Below are positions 53,161-63,869 of a stretch of 64,000 bases of DNA, one piece after another (positions within the stretch are counted from its first letter, which is position 1; each line of letters opens with the position of its first letter). The position numbers and the translations under genes are program-made. Where the stretch lies: the NCBI GenBank assembly GCA_030220185.1, contig JASPKZ010007432.1, forward strand, positions 806,001 through 870,000, written 5' to 3'. A model generated the notes under the pieces. It saw only the letters and a program-made list of their open reading frames with translations, was not told the origin of the DNA and ran no database searches. This stretch comes from Diploptera punctata. Lineage: Eukaryota; Arthropoda; Insecta; Blattodea; Blaberidae.

Positions 53161-53262
53161 GTTAAATAATCATTAAATTTGCTAAATTAAATATGTCAAC
53201 ATAATTTAAAATCTCATTTTTTAGATATAATTACAAAAATAAAATATAAAAAAATCACTTAC

Positions 53263-53561
53263 TTGCCAATTGCAGACAGAGTAAAAGTTAATCCTCTTCC
53301 ACGTTGTGTCAAAGGAACATTAATACAGTCAGCATCAAGAGAACGCTTTATAATTGCTTGCAGAAGACCATGTGGAGATATTTCTATAGCGATGGCATTT
53401 TTTGGAATGTATTTACAAGCTTCTTCAAACAAAACAGAGCTGAGGAGGTTGTTTGTGAGGTACTCAGCAGAACAATATTGTGCTAAAGGAGTGTCCCATT
53501 TGGCTTCAGGTACTGAAGAACTTATCCAGATACTTGATCTTTTTTTTGGATTAAGTAAAAG
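53263..53561 (-). CDS. FASN: FASN exon: end of malonyl/acetyl transferase
   Basis: Acceptor TTTCAG|CTTTTA, donor GGCAA|GTAAGT. It encodes WISSSVPEAKWDTPLAQYCS, AEYLTNNLLSSVLFEEACKY and IEISPHGLLQAIIKRSL. The His in SPHGLLQ corresponds to the catalytic His of the animal FASN acyl transferase. It starts in phase 0 and ends with two bases (AA) completed by the next exon. Earlier exons are beyond the window or beyond recognition between 53562 and 64000. Confidence 0.93.
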
Positions 53562-53775
53562 CTGAAATAATTTAAATAATCTGTTCAAATACTTCTGTTA
53601 ATTACAGTATCATCCTCTTATCACAAATCCTGAACAATTGCTCTTCGCTTTAGACTCTTTAGATGAAAACAAAATCTAGTAAAAGTGTATGTGATAATGA
53701 GAAAAAAAGAAATAATAAAAACTATAAATTTAAGTTGAAATATTTTTTTAATGTTGAGATAAGTTTTATACTTCA

Positions 53776-54393
53776 TTTTAATCATTTCCATTACATGTTG
53801 CTTATTTTCAGAATAAAACTATGAAATTATATTTCCCATGTTGTTATTTCTTTTTTTTTTTTGTTGCAGCTGATTTTTCAAATCCCTCTGTGCAACATTG
53901 TAACTATGATATTCATCTCAACAATTGGAAGAAAGAATGACAGACAAAACCTAAGCTGAATCTGAAGGACAAAAAATGATTTGAAGATGGAGAGGGCTTA
54001 ATCCAAAATGTAAAAGGTAAAGTGATCCCACTACAGGCCTCAGGAGGCCCTTGGGGTAGTAGGAGGTTAAGGCTCCCAATTTTTCTTGACAATCGGCACT
54101 TGATGTCAGCCGAGTTGTCAGCCCTGCGTGACGGCCGCCTTTACCCCAGAACAAGCGTCTGGTACTCATTTCAGTTAGAGGCTGAGTCGACCCCAGGGCC
54201 ATAGTGCCAGAAGGTTTGGGTCAGTTTAAAAATCCTGACCCCACCGGGACTCGAACCCTCGACCTTTCCGGCTTGTAGCGCAGTGCCTTAACCACTACGC
54301 TACAGCATGCCCCCTAATCCAAAATGTATTTAAATTATAAAAAAAGATTAGGTCATCACTGATGAAAGTATTCTGCTTAACCAATAAGGGAAA
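53776..54393. repeat. Left copy of the duplicated flank (F)
   Basis: About 302 bp, once the SINE at 54013-54314 and its duplication are removed, match 63521-63822. The copy starts at TTTTAATCATTTCCATTACA and ends at GGGAAA, exactly where the LTR begins. It contains a pyrimidine tract plus TTGCAG, which looks like a splice acceptor, but no recognisable exon follows. Confidence 0.75.
54013..54314 (-). repeat. tRNA-SINE, family S3
   Basis: A 14 bp duplication TAATCCAAAATGTA flanks it (53999-54012 and 54315-54328). The tRNA-like head on the minus strand is at 54236-54314, and the tail AAAGGTAAAG is at the left. The matching copy in F on the right (63748 onward) lacks it. Confidence 0.85.
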
Positions 54394-56567
54394 TTAAAAC
54401 CGGATTTTTATCCCCATATAATAATAAGGTTTTTTTTATTTTAATATTTAAATATAATTATATTTATTTCTAGTAAGAATGGAAATAAGATTGATTTAGA
54501 GAATTCAAATTTTTTATAAGTATATAAAAAATTCAAACTGGTCAATATAAACTGTTAATACAGTTAGTTGTATTTCAAACTGATTTAATATATGTAAAAA
54601 TACTTTAAATATTTGAATTGATATTTTTTATAAGCCTTCGTTGACTTCATAAAGGCTTTTGACAAAGTAGACAGAAATATATTACTACAAATTTTAGCTG
54701 ATAACGTTCCACAACAATATATTACTAATATCTTCAACATCTATGAAGATAATGAAATCTCTGTTAAACAAGATGGCAAATTATCTTCTTGGGAAAAGAT
54801 CAACACTGGAGTAAGACAGGGATGTGGACTTTCACTGGTGCTTTTCATTATATACATGAATAAATTAATAAATGAATGGAGGAAAACACAACGAAGATAT
54901 ATACCCATCAATAGGAACCTCAAACTCGATGCTATTCTTTTTGCAGACGATTTAGCTCTTCTGGCACTTTCCGAAAATGATTTGCAACGATCAATTTATA
55001 ATTTACAAAAAATAGGTGCCAAATTTAATATGGAAATACCAATTAACTTCTTCTTCTTCTTCCTTCCAAGTATTAGGCCAAGGCCTGTTACGATCCTATA
55101 GAAAATTTTCCCTCCAGCGTTTCATAGGACGGCCCAGTGATCTTCGTCCTCTTGGTATATAATTATAAACAGCTTTGGGGATCCGATTTGAACTCATTCT
55201 TTCAAGATGGTGTTTCCAATTTAGTTGGTACTGTTTAATATATTCCAAAATTGGCGTAGTCTTCAATTCTTTTAAGATATCGGTGTTCCTTTTCCGATCC
55301 CATCTGGTGTAACCCGCTGTTCTTCGCATGAATCTCATAATATCAATTAACAAAACTAAAATTATGGCATTTCATGGGAAGGACCCCATACAAAGTAAAA
55401 TCTGTCTCCAGAATAAAATTTTAGAGAGATCTAATCAATTTAAATATCTTGGATATTATCTCTCTATCTGGGATGAAAAGGATATCCCTGAAAAAGTTAC
55501 TAGTTATAATAAAAGTTTAGGAATTATTAATCAAGTTATGAAACCATCCCTTGTACAAAAAAACACCAGATTACGTTTATATAACACTTTGGCTAGACCA
55601 GTGTTGACCTATGGTAGTGAAGCATGGACACTAAGAAAACAACATGAAAGCAGAATAACGGCTTGTGAAATGAGATTCATGCGCAGAACAGCGGGTTACA
55701 CCAGATGGGATCGGAAAAGGAACACCGATATCTTAAAAGAATTGAAGACTACGCCAATTTTGGAATATATTAAACAGTACCAACTAAATTGGAAACACCA
55801 TCTTGAAAGAATGAGTTCAAATCGGATCCCCAAAGCTGTTTATAATTATATACCAAGAGGACGAAGATCACTGGGCCGTCCTATGAAACGCTGGAGGGAA
55901 AATTTTCTATAGGATCGTAACAGGCCTTGGCCTAATACTTGGAAGGAAGAAGAAGAGAAGAAGATAAATGGGATTGGACGAATTGGATGGGAGTCAGCCA
56001 GTAGTACTCCTTCCTTTTCAGTTGGACCAATCAGAACTTCCAGATTATAACAGATATAAAATGGGATTTTTCCCAGAACAACAAGATGGCTACAATACTT
56101 GAAAGAAGTTGGATGTGTAAAATAATGAGTCATTGAAAAATAAGATAGTTTTCATTTCTTGATATTAGTTGACAAAATGGTGTCAAAGTTATGGAAAATA
56201 ATATTGTAGTATAAATTTAATTCATATGGAGTATAAATAATCCATAAAGTGAAAATAAATTGTTAGTGAAAAATTGACCGTTGGAAATAGTCATCCATTA
56301 CATATATGAAATAATAATCTTCTACAAGTGGAATTTATTAATTTAAGCCGGAATCGTTTAATTTATTGATCATTTACAGGATCCATCTAAACAGAAGTGA
56401 AAACTTTAATAAAATAAGATTTAGTTTAACTGTTAACAAAGTGTCATTATTTGTTTATGTAAGAAACTTTCCCTCATTCCCCTGAAGGGAGTCATCAGTG
56501 CCGTGGCAAATAACAGTGATCTAAATTATTACAATCATATGACATCACATCCAACAACCCATCTTTA
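54394..56567 (+). mobile_element. 5' LTR of the second Ty3 element
   Basis: Starts TTAAAACCGG and ends CCCATCTTTA; about 845 bp without the LINE at 54635-55965. The sequence GGCGCGTGAACACAGG just after (56571) is in the primer-binding position. Confidence 0.8.
54635..55965 (+). pseudogene. LINE in the LTR, with a nested inverted copy
   Basis: RT parts: AFVDFIKAFDKVDRN (motif A), NTGVRQGCGLS (motif B) and AILFADDLALLA (motif C) up to about 55035. A reversed 3' fragment of the same family (55040-55335) is inserted with CAATTAAC on both sides. Then 55345-55912 continues to the C-terminus (YGSEAWTLRKQHESR, RRTAGYTRWDRKRN) and an AAGGAAGAAGAAG tail. The 5' end is truncated. Confidence 0.82.
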
Positions 56568-58640
56568 AATGGCGCGTGAACACAGGATTTGAACGTGAAT
56601 CGAACCAGGGACCTGTGAACCTGAGCCAAACCAAGGACCACGAGAGTGAGGAAAGTAATAAAAATCTTCAAAAGTGAGTACAGTTAAAAGTTATCTAAGT
56701 GAAATAGTGTATAATAATAATTAATGCTTTTGAGAAATAAAAAAATTGTAAAATACCCAACAATGGCCAATAATGAAAATATAATTTGCAAAACTGTTAA
56801 CGTGAACAAATAAATAATTAGTGAAGGCCAAGAAAATTTAATGATTTCTAACAATGAAAGTAATAATGAAACTAATGATACACCTTCTTGGGTAGCATTA
56901 TTAATAAATAACATTTCTGATATTTTAATAAACTAGAAAAGAATAGTGCCGAATTAAAAGAATGACAATTCAAGTCTTAGCAATAAACTAGAAAAGAACA
57001 GTGCTAAATTAAAAGAAATTAGAAATGACAATTCAATTCTCAGTAGTAAACTAGAAGCTAATGTAACTAATCTTAGCAGCAAATTAGAAAAGAACAGTGC
57101 AGAATTAAGAGAAATTAGGAATGACAATTCAAACCTTAGCAACAAAATTGATACAAATATTTTTAATCTCAGTAAAGAAATTAAAGAAAATAACTTGAAA
57201 CTAGATCAAAAGTTAGAAAGCATTAGGTTAGAATGCAAACAAAACAATTCTAAACTGGAACAGAGAATAGTAAATGTAGCCAAAGATTGTGAAAATAAAA
57301 TAGATATTTGAAAAATGAGATAGAAAAATGTAATGAAAAGGTTGATGATACTTATAATCAAATAGAAATATCTTTGATTGAGGTAAGGCAAAGTTGCCAA
57401 GATAAAATTGAAGAATTAGGAACTAAAGTCGAAGATAGACTAAAAATTTCCGAAGAAAGTGTTATCTTGGATAATGAAGACTTCAATGAAAGATAAATGA
57501 AATAATTATTATTAAAGAACAAGTTGAAGGATGGATAAATAAGATTGTTGAACTTGAAAACAAATATATATCAAAAACTAGTGAGCATTCAAGTAGTGAA
57601 AAAGAGATTTAAGTTATGTCAGGACATTCTAGTAATATTAATAATGATGCTCCTTCTAGTAGTAACAATGTATGTAAAATTCCTGCTAATATTTTAGGGG
57701 AAATTAATTTACCTAATTTTGGTGATACTGTAGGCCAAAGTCCTACTGATTTAATTAGGGAAATTGAAGAATAATTTGAAATCAAAGGAATAGAAGACAA
57801 ATTTAAAATGCCTTCTTAGGGTGCTACTGGGGACCAGAAAGGCAAAATAAACTTAGGTTAGACTTAACTAGTGGAACATTTTCCAACAATGGTAAACAAG
57901 GTTATCTAAACTATTTCTTGGAGAAAGCAAAAATGGCATCGTTACAAACTCCAATAGATGAGAAAACTTTAATTTCTATGTTATCACACTTCCCAGATGA
58001 GATTAGATATCATTTGATAGTAGCCAGACCACAAAATGTGCCTGAAATGTTAGAGTTGTTAGCTCTACTTGAGAATAAAAGAGAAGTAGATAAATGTAAT
58101 AAAAGAAATTTATTTGAGGAAGGGGCAGAGCTCTATAATAAGAAAGGTAATTTTGTACCTAAAAGAAATTATGAATATCATAATGTGAATGGAGAAAGAA
58201 ATTTCAAATAGGGCAACAATAATAGTACGAGTAGATTTGTCAGAAATAGAAACAGCCCAAATAAAAATAGGATGACAAATAATTATAGTAACAATAACCA
58301 GAATAGATGGTTAAAACGTAGTGAAAATAGGAATGAATGACAAATGAATTATGTGGATGTTAATAGGGTAGGAGATAATAGAAATAGGTATTGGACTTCT
58401 CCCTATAGAGGTAAAAGAAGAAGGAATACCTATGGTAATGAAAATAAAGGGTATTTCCAACGACAACAAAATTGCCAAATGAATGAGACTAGAGATAGGA
58501 CAGAGCAAAATAGAATAGACTCTGTAATTATTAACAACCAAAGTCAAGACATACCGAATAATGAAAATGACCACGAAGTAAATCACAGGATACCTCATGC
58601 TTTAAATGCATAGAAGGTACATTAAAGACTCCGCAATGTA
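56568..58640 (+). pseudogene. Ty3 element leader and gag
   Basis: After the leader, broken frames encode a coiled-coil region rich in KNSAELKEIRNDNS-type repeats (about 56940-57300 and 57308-57496), then GEINLPNFGDTVGQSP (57690-57740) and a capsid-like part LISMLSHFPDEIRYHLIVAR (57918-58211), then a basic, Asn-rich tail (58200-58613). No CCHC knuckle was recognised. Many stops are present. The order fits the gag of a Ty3-type retrotransposon. Confidence 0.65.
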
Positions 58641-58839
58641 CCTCAATCATTAGGAACATAGGGGTCCAAAATAGATGCTTTGATAGGTTTCAAAATTTAG
58701 AAATTGTACCAGCAAATATGAGAGGAGATAGTAAGTTATGTACCTCAAGACAGCGAGATAACATAATATTGAATAATCACATGAATATTTCTAAGAATCA
58801 GTTAATAATAAAGAATTAAATGTCATAGAGCGACCACCC

Positions 58840-59370
58840 AAAATTAAAGTAAATATTTTAACAATGATATTACTTGCATAGCGGATAGTGGCTGCTCGAA
58901 CACAACAATAGATCAGAAATTTTATAATTTCTTAGTCAACAAAGGGAATAAGATAAAGACTGTAAGAATATGTGGAGTGTATTGTACTCTTGCGATAGGC
59001 AAGAAGAAACTGCCAATTAAGGTTCAATGGCTTCTAGATTTAAATATCGGAGGATATTGCTTCAGTGCAATATGTTTAATTTCTCCATATTTGTCTTGTG
59101 ATATGTTAATAGACTGCGACCTGTTGGAGCAATATAATGCCATAATAAATTTTTAGTGTAAGAATATTTCCTTATGTAATGAAGATAATGTCAGAGTCGT
59201 CATCCCATTTGATAACGAATATGACAGTAAGAATTTAAGTAAAAAGGAGAGTGACATTGCTGAAGAACACATTTTTATAGAGAATATAGTTGTTCATGAG
59301 GAAAGTGAATTGGTAAATGGCCGTGAATGCCAAACGCAAGATAATATTGCAGTTAATTGTACTTCCGACA
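58840..59370 (+). pseudogene. Ty3 aspartic protease
   Basis: It encodes ITCIADSGCSNTTID, with the DSG active-site triad, and later CDMLIDCDLLEQYNAII, the second signature (I-G-x-D/N-like LIDCDLL). Stops occur at 59155. RT and RNase H are missing: the frame passes directly into integrase at about 59370, at a shared AAAATTTGTAAAA. Confidence 0.75.
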
Positions 59371-59610
59371 AAATTTGTAAAATATATCCATTTAGAAATG
59401 TAAATAGCAGAGCTTGCCTTGGTAAAATAGTGAGGAACTATTTACCTAATTATGGACTTATTGAGGCACTACTTAGTGATAATGCTTCAGTGTTCTCAAG
59501 TCCTAAGTTTAAAGACAAACTTACTGCGATGGGAATTAAATTGTACCATTGTAGTAAATATCACCCAAAAAGTAATCCCTGTGAAAGAGTTAATAGGGAA
59601 ATTACTACAA
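59371..59610 (+). pseudogene. Ty3 integrase core, first part
   Basis: Nearly identical to 4965-5205 (FRNVNSRACLGKIVRNYLPN, LLSDNASVFSS, PCERVNREITT). It is interrupted by a PLE at 59611. Confidence 0.8.
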
Positions 59611-59702
59611 TATTTAATATTAGGAAGTTATATTTTGAGGTTATTTTAATTATATTATTTTTAGTCTGATCATCTTACCTCAATATTAATGTTGATTTGT
59701 TC

Positions 59703-59744
59703 TTGAACATGTTTCAAAACAATTCTGTTTTATCGTCAGCTTTC
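59703..59744 (-). ncRNA. Hammerhead ribozyme (PLE, left)
   Basis: Minus strand: CTGACGA (59740-59734), stem II AAAACA/TGTTTT, GAAACATGTTC. Confidence 0.7.
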
Positions 59745-60523
59745 CCCAGACTGGTTTTATTTATGTTGCACAACCTGGATGTCGATGTCAGCTCCATCCT
59801 GTGGTTGGCCAAAGAACTTCCAAACAAGGTCACGCTCCATCGGTATATCAAAATTCATAATTCTGTTTCTGTTCTTCTGAATATAAATTTTTTCCCAAAT
59901 AGTCAGCTCTTTTGTATTTTCTAACTGTTTTAATAATTTAGTGTCTGGATTTATATTATGTTTTTTAGAACAAAAATGAGCAGCAACTGCAGATGTTTCT
60001 ATTTCCCGATTTTTAATATTTCTTATGTGTTCTTTGGTTCTAATAAAGCCATGCATTCAATTTGATATATTCCTGACTTTTTATTTTTTTCAAAAATGAA
60101 AAAAAAACCAACAAAAATGAAAAAACTGATAAAAATAAAAAGTCAGGAATATATCAAATTGAATGCATGGGTTGTGAAAAGATATATATAGAAAAACAAA
60201 AAGAAACCTAAAAATTAGAACCAAAGAACACACAAGAAATATTAAAAATGGGGAAATAGAAAAATCTGCAGTTGCTGCTCATGTTTGGTCTGAAAAACAT
60301 AATATAAATTCAGACACTAAATTATTAAAACAGTTAGAGAATACAAAAGAGCTGACTATTTGGGAAAAAATCTATATTCAGAAGAACAGAAACAGAATTA
60401 TGAATTTTGATATACCGATGGAGCATTACCTTGTTTGGAGGTTCTTTGGCCAATCACAGGATGGAGCTGACATCGACATCCAGGTTGTGCAACATAATGC
60501 AACATAAATAAAACCAGTCTGGA

Positions 60524-60565
60524 AAAGCTGACGATAAAACAGAATTGTTTTTTAAACATGTTCAA
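60524..60565 (+). ncRNA. Decayed hammerhead (PLE, right)
   Basis: CTGACGA at 60528-60534 with stem II AAAACA/TGTTTT, but the GAAA core reads TAAA, so it should not cleave. Confidence 0.6.
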
Positions 60566-60623
60566 GAACAAATCAACATTAATATTGAGGTAAGATGTTC
60601 AGACTAAAAGTAATATAATATAA

Positions 60624-61140
60624 CTTACTACAAGTTTAAGAATTTTGACCCATCATAAACATTCTGATTGGTTTAAATATCAGTGTCATAGAGAATGTTA
60701 TGAATCATTCAATTAATGTCAATACTGAGGAAGCACTCATATCCCTAATGACAGGTAAACAACCTGGCAGATTAATTGCAAATTTACCATTACCTATTAT
60801 TGATAAAAATCAAATTCTGGAGACATCCAAGGAAATATCTAAAAGAGTTATTGAAAGATTAGAATGTCGGGCACAAAAGCACAACAATAAAGTTAAAAGA
60901 CATAAAAGGAAGTGGAATCCCAAAATTGGAGACAATGTTCTCATACGGGATATTTCACTATCCAATGCTTTAAAGAAACAATACCATAGGATGAACCAGA
61001 TGTATGAGGTCCCTATGAGATATCTAAAAACTTTAATGATACTACATACGAGTTGATTGAGATAGACACTAGGGAAAAAATTGGAAAATTTTCCAAGGAA
61101 CTTTTGAAACCATTTCAGACTCCTATTAATTAGTTGTAGC
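60624..61140 (+). pseudogene. Ty3 integrase, C-terminal part
   Basis: It continues the integrase with ENVMNHSINVNTEEA, KRHKRKWNPKIGDNVLIRDI and a C-terminal tail that loses frame near 61010. It aligns with 5225-5644 and 6972-7030. Confidence 0.8.
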
Positions 61141-61168
61141 TGGTGATTTCAAATAGTTGAAAATGTAT

Positions 61169-61381
61169 ATTTAATTAATGTTGGGAAGTAAACATTATGA
61201 GGTATAACATTAAAATTCATCGGAGAACATATTGTTTAAACAACTCACCTCATAGGATTCATGCTTCCACTCGGAGTTATGGCTGATGATGAACATGACT
61301 ATGTTTGAAATCGCGATATCATGGAAGCATGAATCCTATGAGGTGAGTTGTTTAAACAATATGTTCTCCGATGAATTTTAC
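61169..61381. mobile_element. PLE-derived foldback, sister of 14174
   Basis: A 13 bp duplication GTTGAAAATGTAT lies at 61156-61168 and 61382-61394; the empty site is seen at about 7055-7070. The left arm is shorter than in the sister copy. Confidence 0.85.
61278..61326 (+). ncRNA. Hammerhead ribozyme in foldback
   Basis: CTGATGA at 61283-61289, stem II AACAT/ATGTT, GAAA at 61307-61310, stem III TCGCGA, cleavage-site UA at 61317-61318. Stem I TATGG/TCATG gives up to five pairs, the best in the window. Confidence 0.8.
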
Positions 61382-61567
61382 GTTGAAAATGTATTTAAAA
61401 TATTGTATGTAATTTTGTAAAATTGATAATTTTATTTGAGTATGTAACATGTATTTATCATAATTGTGATGTATTACATTGTATTGATTCTAATATAGAT
61501 GAATCTTGTATAGAAAGAAACTTGATATTTGGGGAAAGTGATTTATTTTAATTTAGCCTCACACTTA

Positions 61568-62164
61568 GGGCCGCATGCAAATACATTAGTCTTTACTCAA
61601 ATTACTTCCAATCACTGGTGAGCTGACTCACCGTGAGCAATTGCTGAGATCGAATTAACGGCCAACTTACCGTTCATGCATGAAAGTTGACGTTTTCGTA
61701 ATATTGGCAACGAATTACCCAGAATTCTCAGCGATAAAACCACTTCCGTTATTTTCGTCTGCTATATAGGAACGCATTTACGCTTGCGTCCCGCAAATAA
61801 TACCGTATACAAGGACGTCTGCATCGCGCAATATTAAGCCGATTCTCCTGTTCTTCCAGTTGAATTCTTTGGTAGACTCTATCAAATTCCTCTTCCCCGC
61901 ATATACCGAAAACATGATCGAAGTCTTCAAGGTCCGACATCTTGGATAAAGCTGCAAAGGTTTCAAACTACATCGGTTACTATCGGTTCCCTTCGGGATT
62001 TTCACGATAAGTTTCTATCTTGAGCTATGATCTTAAGGTACCTCGTCAGGTAGCTTAAAATTATTATCGCATGAATAGATTTCTGAGTAAGCAAAATGTA
62101 TTTGGATAAAACTTTCTCAGCAGAGAACGCCTTTTACTGTCTAATGCGTTCAAACATTCGACCC
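61568..62164 (-). mobile_element. Harbinger-type MITE
   Basis: TTA at 61565-61567 and 62165-62167. Imperfect inverted ends (GGGCCGCATG and GGGTCGAATG). The empty site CACTTAGTTGTAG is seen at 8191. A minus-strand frame (61749-61940, MSDLEDFDHVFGI..RRPCIRYYLRD) may be the N-terminus of the parent transposase. Confidence 0.8.
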
Positions 62165-62201
62165 TTAGTTGTAGCTCAGATTAAAATAAATCAGGGGTGA
62201 T

Positions 62202-63520
62202 TTAAAACCGGATATTTATCCCCATATAATAATAATAATAAGGGTTTTTTTTATTTTAATATTTAAATATAATTATATTTATTTCTAGTAAGAATGGAAA
62301 TAAGATTGATTTAGAGAATTCAAATTTTTTATAAGTATATAAAAAATTCAAACTGGTCAATATAAACTGTTAATACAGTTAGATGTATTTCAAACTGATT
62401 TAATTATGTAAAAATACTTTAAATATTTGAATTGAGATTTTTTATAAACAAATAAATGGGATTGGACGAATTGGATGGGAATCAGCCTTTTCAGTTGGAC
62501 CAATCAGAACTTCCAGATTATAACAGAAATGAAATGGGATTTTTCCCAGAATAAGAAGATGGCTACAATACTTGAAAGAAGTCAGACATGTTAAATAACG
62601 GCTCATCAAGAAATGAGAGAATTATTGTTCATTTCTTGATATTAGTTGACAAAATGGTGTCAAAGTTATGGAAAATAATATTGTAGTATACATTTAATTC
62701 ATATGGAGTATAAATAATCCATAAAGTGAAAATAAAGAGTTAGTGAAAAATTTACTGTTGGAAATAGTCATCCATTACATAAATGAAGTAATAATCTTCC
62801 ATAAGTGAAATTTATTAATTTAAGCTGGAATCTTTTAAATTATTGATCATTTACAAGATTCATCTAAAGAGAAGTGAAAACTTTAATAAAATAACATTTA
62901 TATTTGAAGAGAAAAATTTTCGCCTAGACCGGGACTCAAACCCGGGACCCTTGGCTTTCCGGGCCAAGTGCTCTACCAACTGAGCTACCGAAGCGAGTTA
63001 CGATCTAGACGCAAATTTTTCTCTTATATACGTTGTAATTCCCTATCGCCAAATGCTTTTGAAACCATTGCTTCTATCTTTGCAAATGGCGGCTTCTAGT
63101 TAAGAAGACATTTATTGGGAATTTAACATTACTTTATAAAGCTAGTAAGGCTTCTAATGATGTTTTTATTATTGATTTAACATTTCTCAATGAAAGATAA
63201 ATTATATTTGCGTCTAGATTGTAACTCGCTTCGGTAGCTCAGTTGGTAGAGCACTTGGCCTGGAAAGCCAAGTCCCGGTCTAGGCGAAAATTTTTCTCTT
63301 CAAATATAATTTATCTTTCATTGAGAAATGTTAAATCAATAATAAAAACATCAAATAACATTTAGTTTAACTGTTAACAAAGTGTCGTTATTTGTTTATG
63401 TAAGAAACTTTCCCCATTCCCCTGAAGGGAGTCATCAGTGCCATGGCAAATAACAGTGATCAAAATTATTATAATCATATATCTACAACGTGGGACATCA
63501 CATCCAACAATCCACCTTTA
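62202..63520 (+). mobile_element. 3' LTR of the second Ty3 element
   Basis: Starts TTAAAACCGG after the purine-rich AAATCAGGGG and ends TCCACCTTTA. About 855 bp without the tRNA-like insertion. Differences from the 5' LTR indicate an old insertion. Confidence 0.8.
62901..63352. repeat. tRNA-like unit with inverted end, 12 bp target duplication
   Basis: AAATAACATTTA at 62889-62900 and 63353-63364. A minus-strand unit (core 62922-62994) is followed by an inverted plus-strand core (63228-63285) that has lost most of its T-arm. Same layout as 35284-35704. Confidence 0.82.
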
Positions 63521-63822
63521 TTTTAATCATTTCCATTACATGTTGCTTATTTTCAGAATAAAACTATGAAAATATATTTCCCATGCTGTTATTTCTTTTT
63601 TTTTTTTTGCAGATGATTTTTCAAATCCCTCTGTGCAACATTGTAACCATGTTAATCATTTCAACAACTGAAAAAAAGAATAACAGACAAAATCTAAGCT
63701 AAATCTGAAGGACAAAAAATGATTTGAAGATGGAGAGGGCTTAATCCAAAATGTATTTAAATTATAAAAAGATTAGGTCATCACTGATGAAAGTATTCTG
63801 CTTAACCAATATGGGAAATGCT
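63521..63822. repeat. Right copy of the duplicated flank (F)
   Basis: Direct repeat of 53776-54393 without the SINE. It begins directly at the LTR end and continues past GGGAAA into unique sequence. It contains the same pyrimidine tract and TTTTGCAG. Confidence 0.75.
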
Positions 63823-63869
63823 CTATGTAGTATAAACTTCAAAAAGAGGAAAGTGGCCTGTCCTAAAAG

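Larger units (their letters stand above)
11217..53561 (-). other. FASN: Fatty acid synthase gene span in window
   Basis: Eight minus-strand exons (53263-53561, 48783-48927, 34872-34991, 31784-31892, 27924-28175, 22388-22597, 22113-22276, 11217-11438) form one collinear reading matching animal type I fatty acid synthase from the acyl-transferase end to the pseudo-methyltransferase end. Junction codons are completed correctly at each consecutive pair up to 22113. The cytosolic enzyme builds palmitate from acetyl- and malonyl-CoA. Upstream ketosynthase exons and downstream reductase, carrier and thioesterase exons lie outside. Introns are 2.9 to 13.8 kb except one of 111 bp. Confidence 0.9.
59611..60622. 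mobile_element. Penelope-like element, inverted-start type
   Basis: Flanked by TTACTACAA. The 5' half is a minus-strand endonuclease end (59757-60056: LTIWEKIYIQKNRNRIMNF) starting from AGGAAGTTATATTTTGAGGT. After the turn near 60090, the plus-strand endonuclease (60120-60510, broken) follows. Ribozyme at both ends. Confidence 0.8.

Noticed and set aside
53860..53940. A plus-strand exon after the TTGCAG in flank F
   Set aside because: The short frame has no recognisable motif and differs in the second copy.
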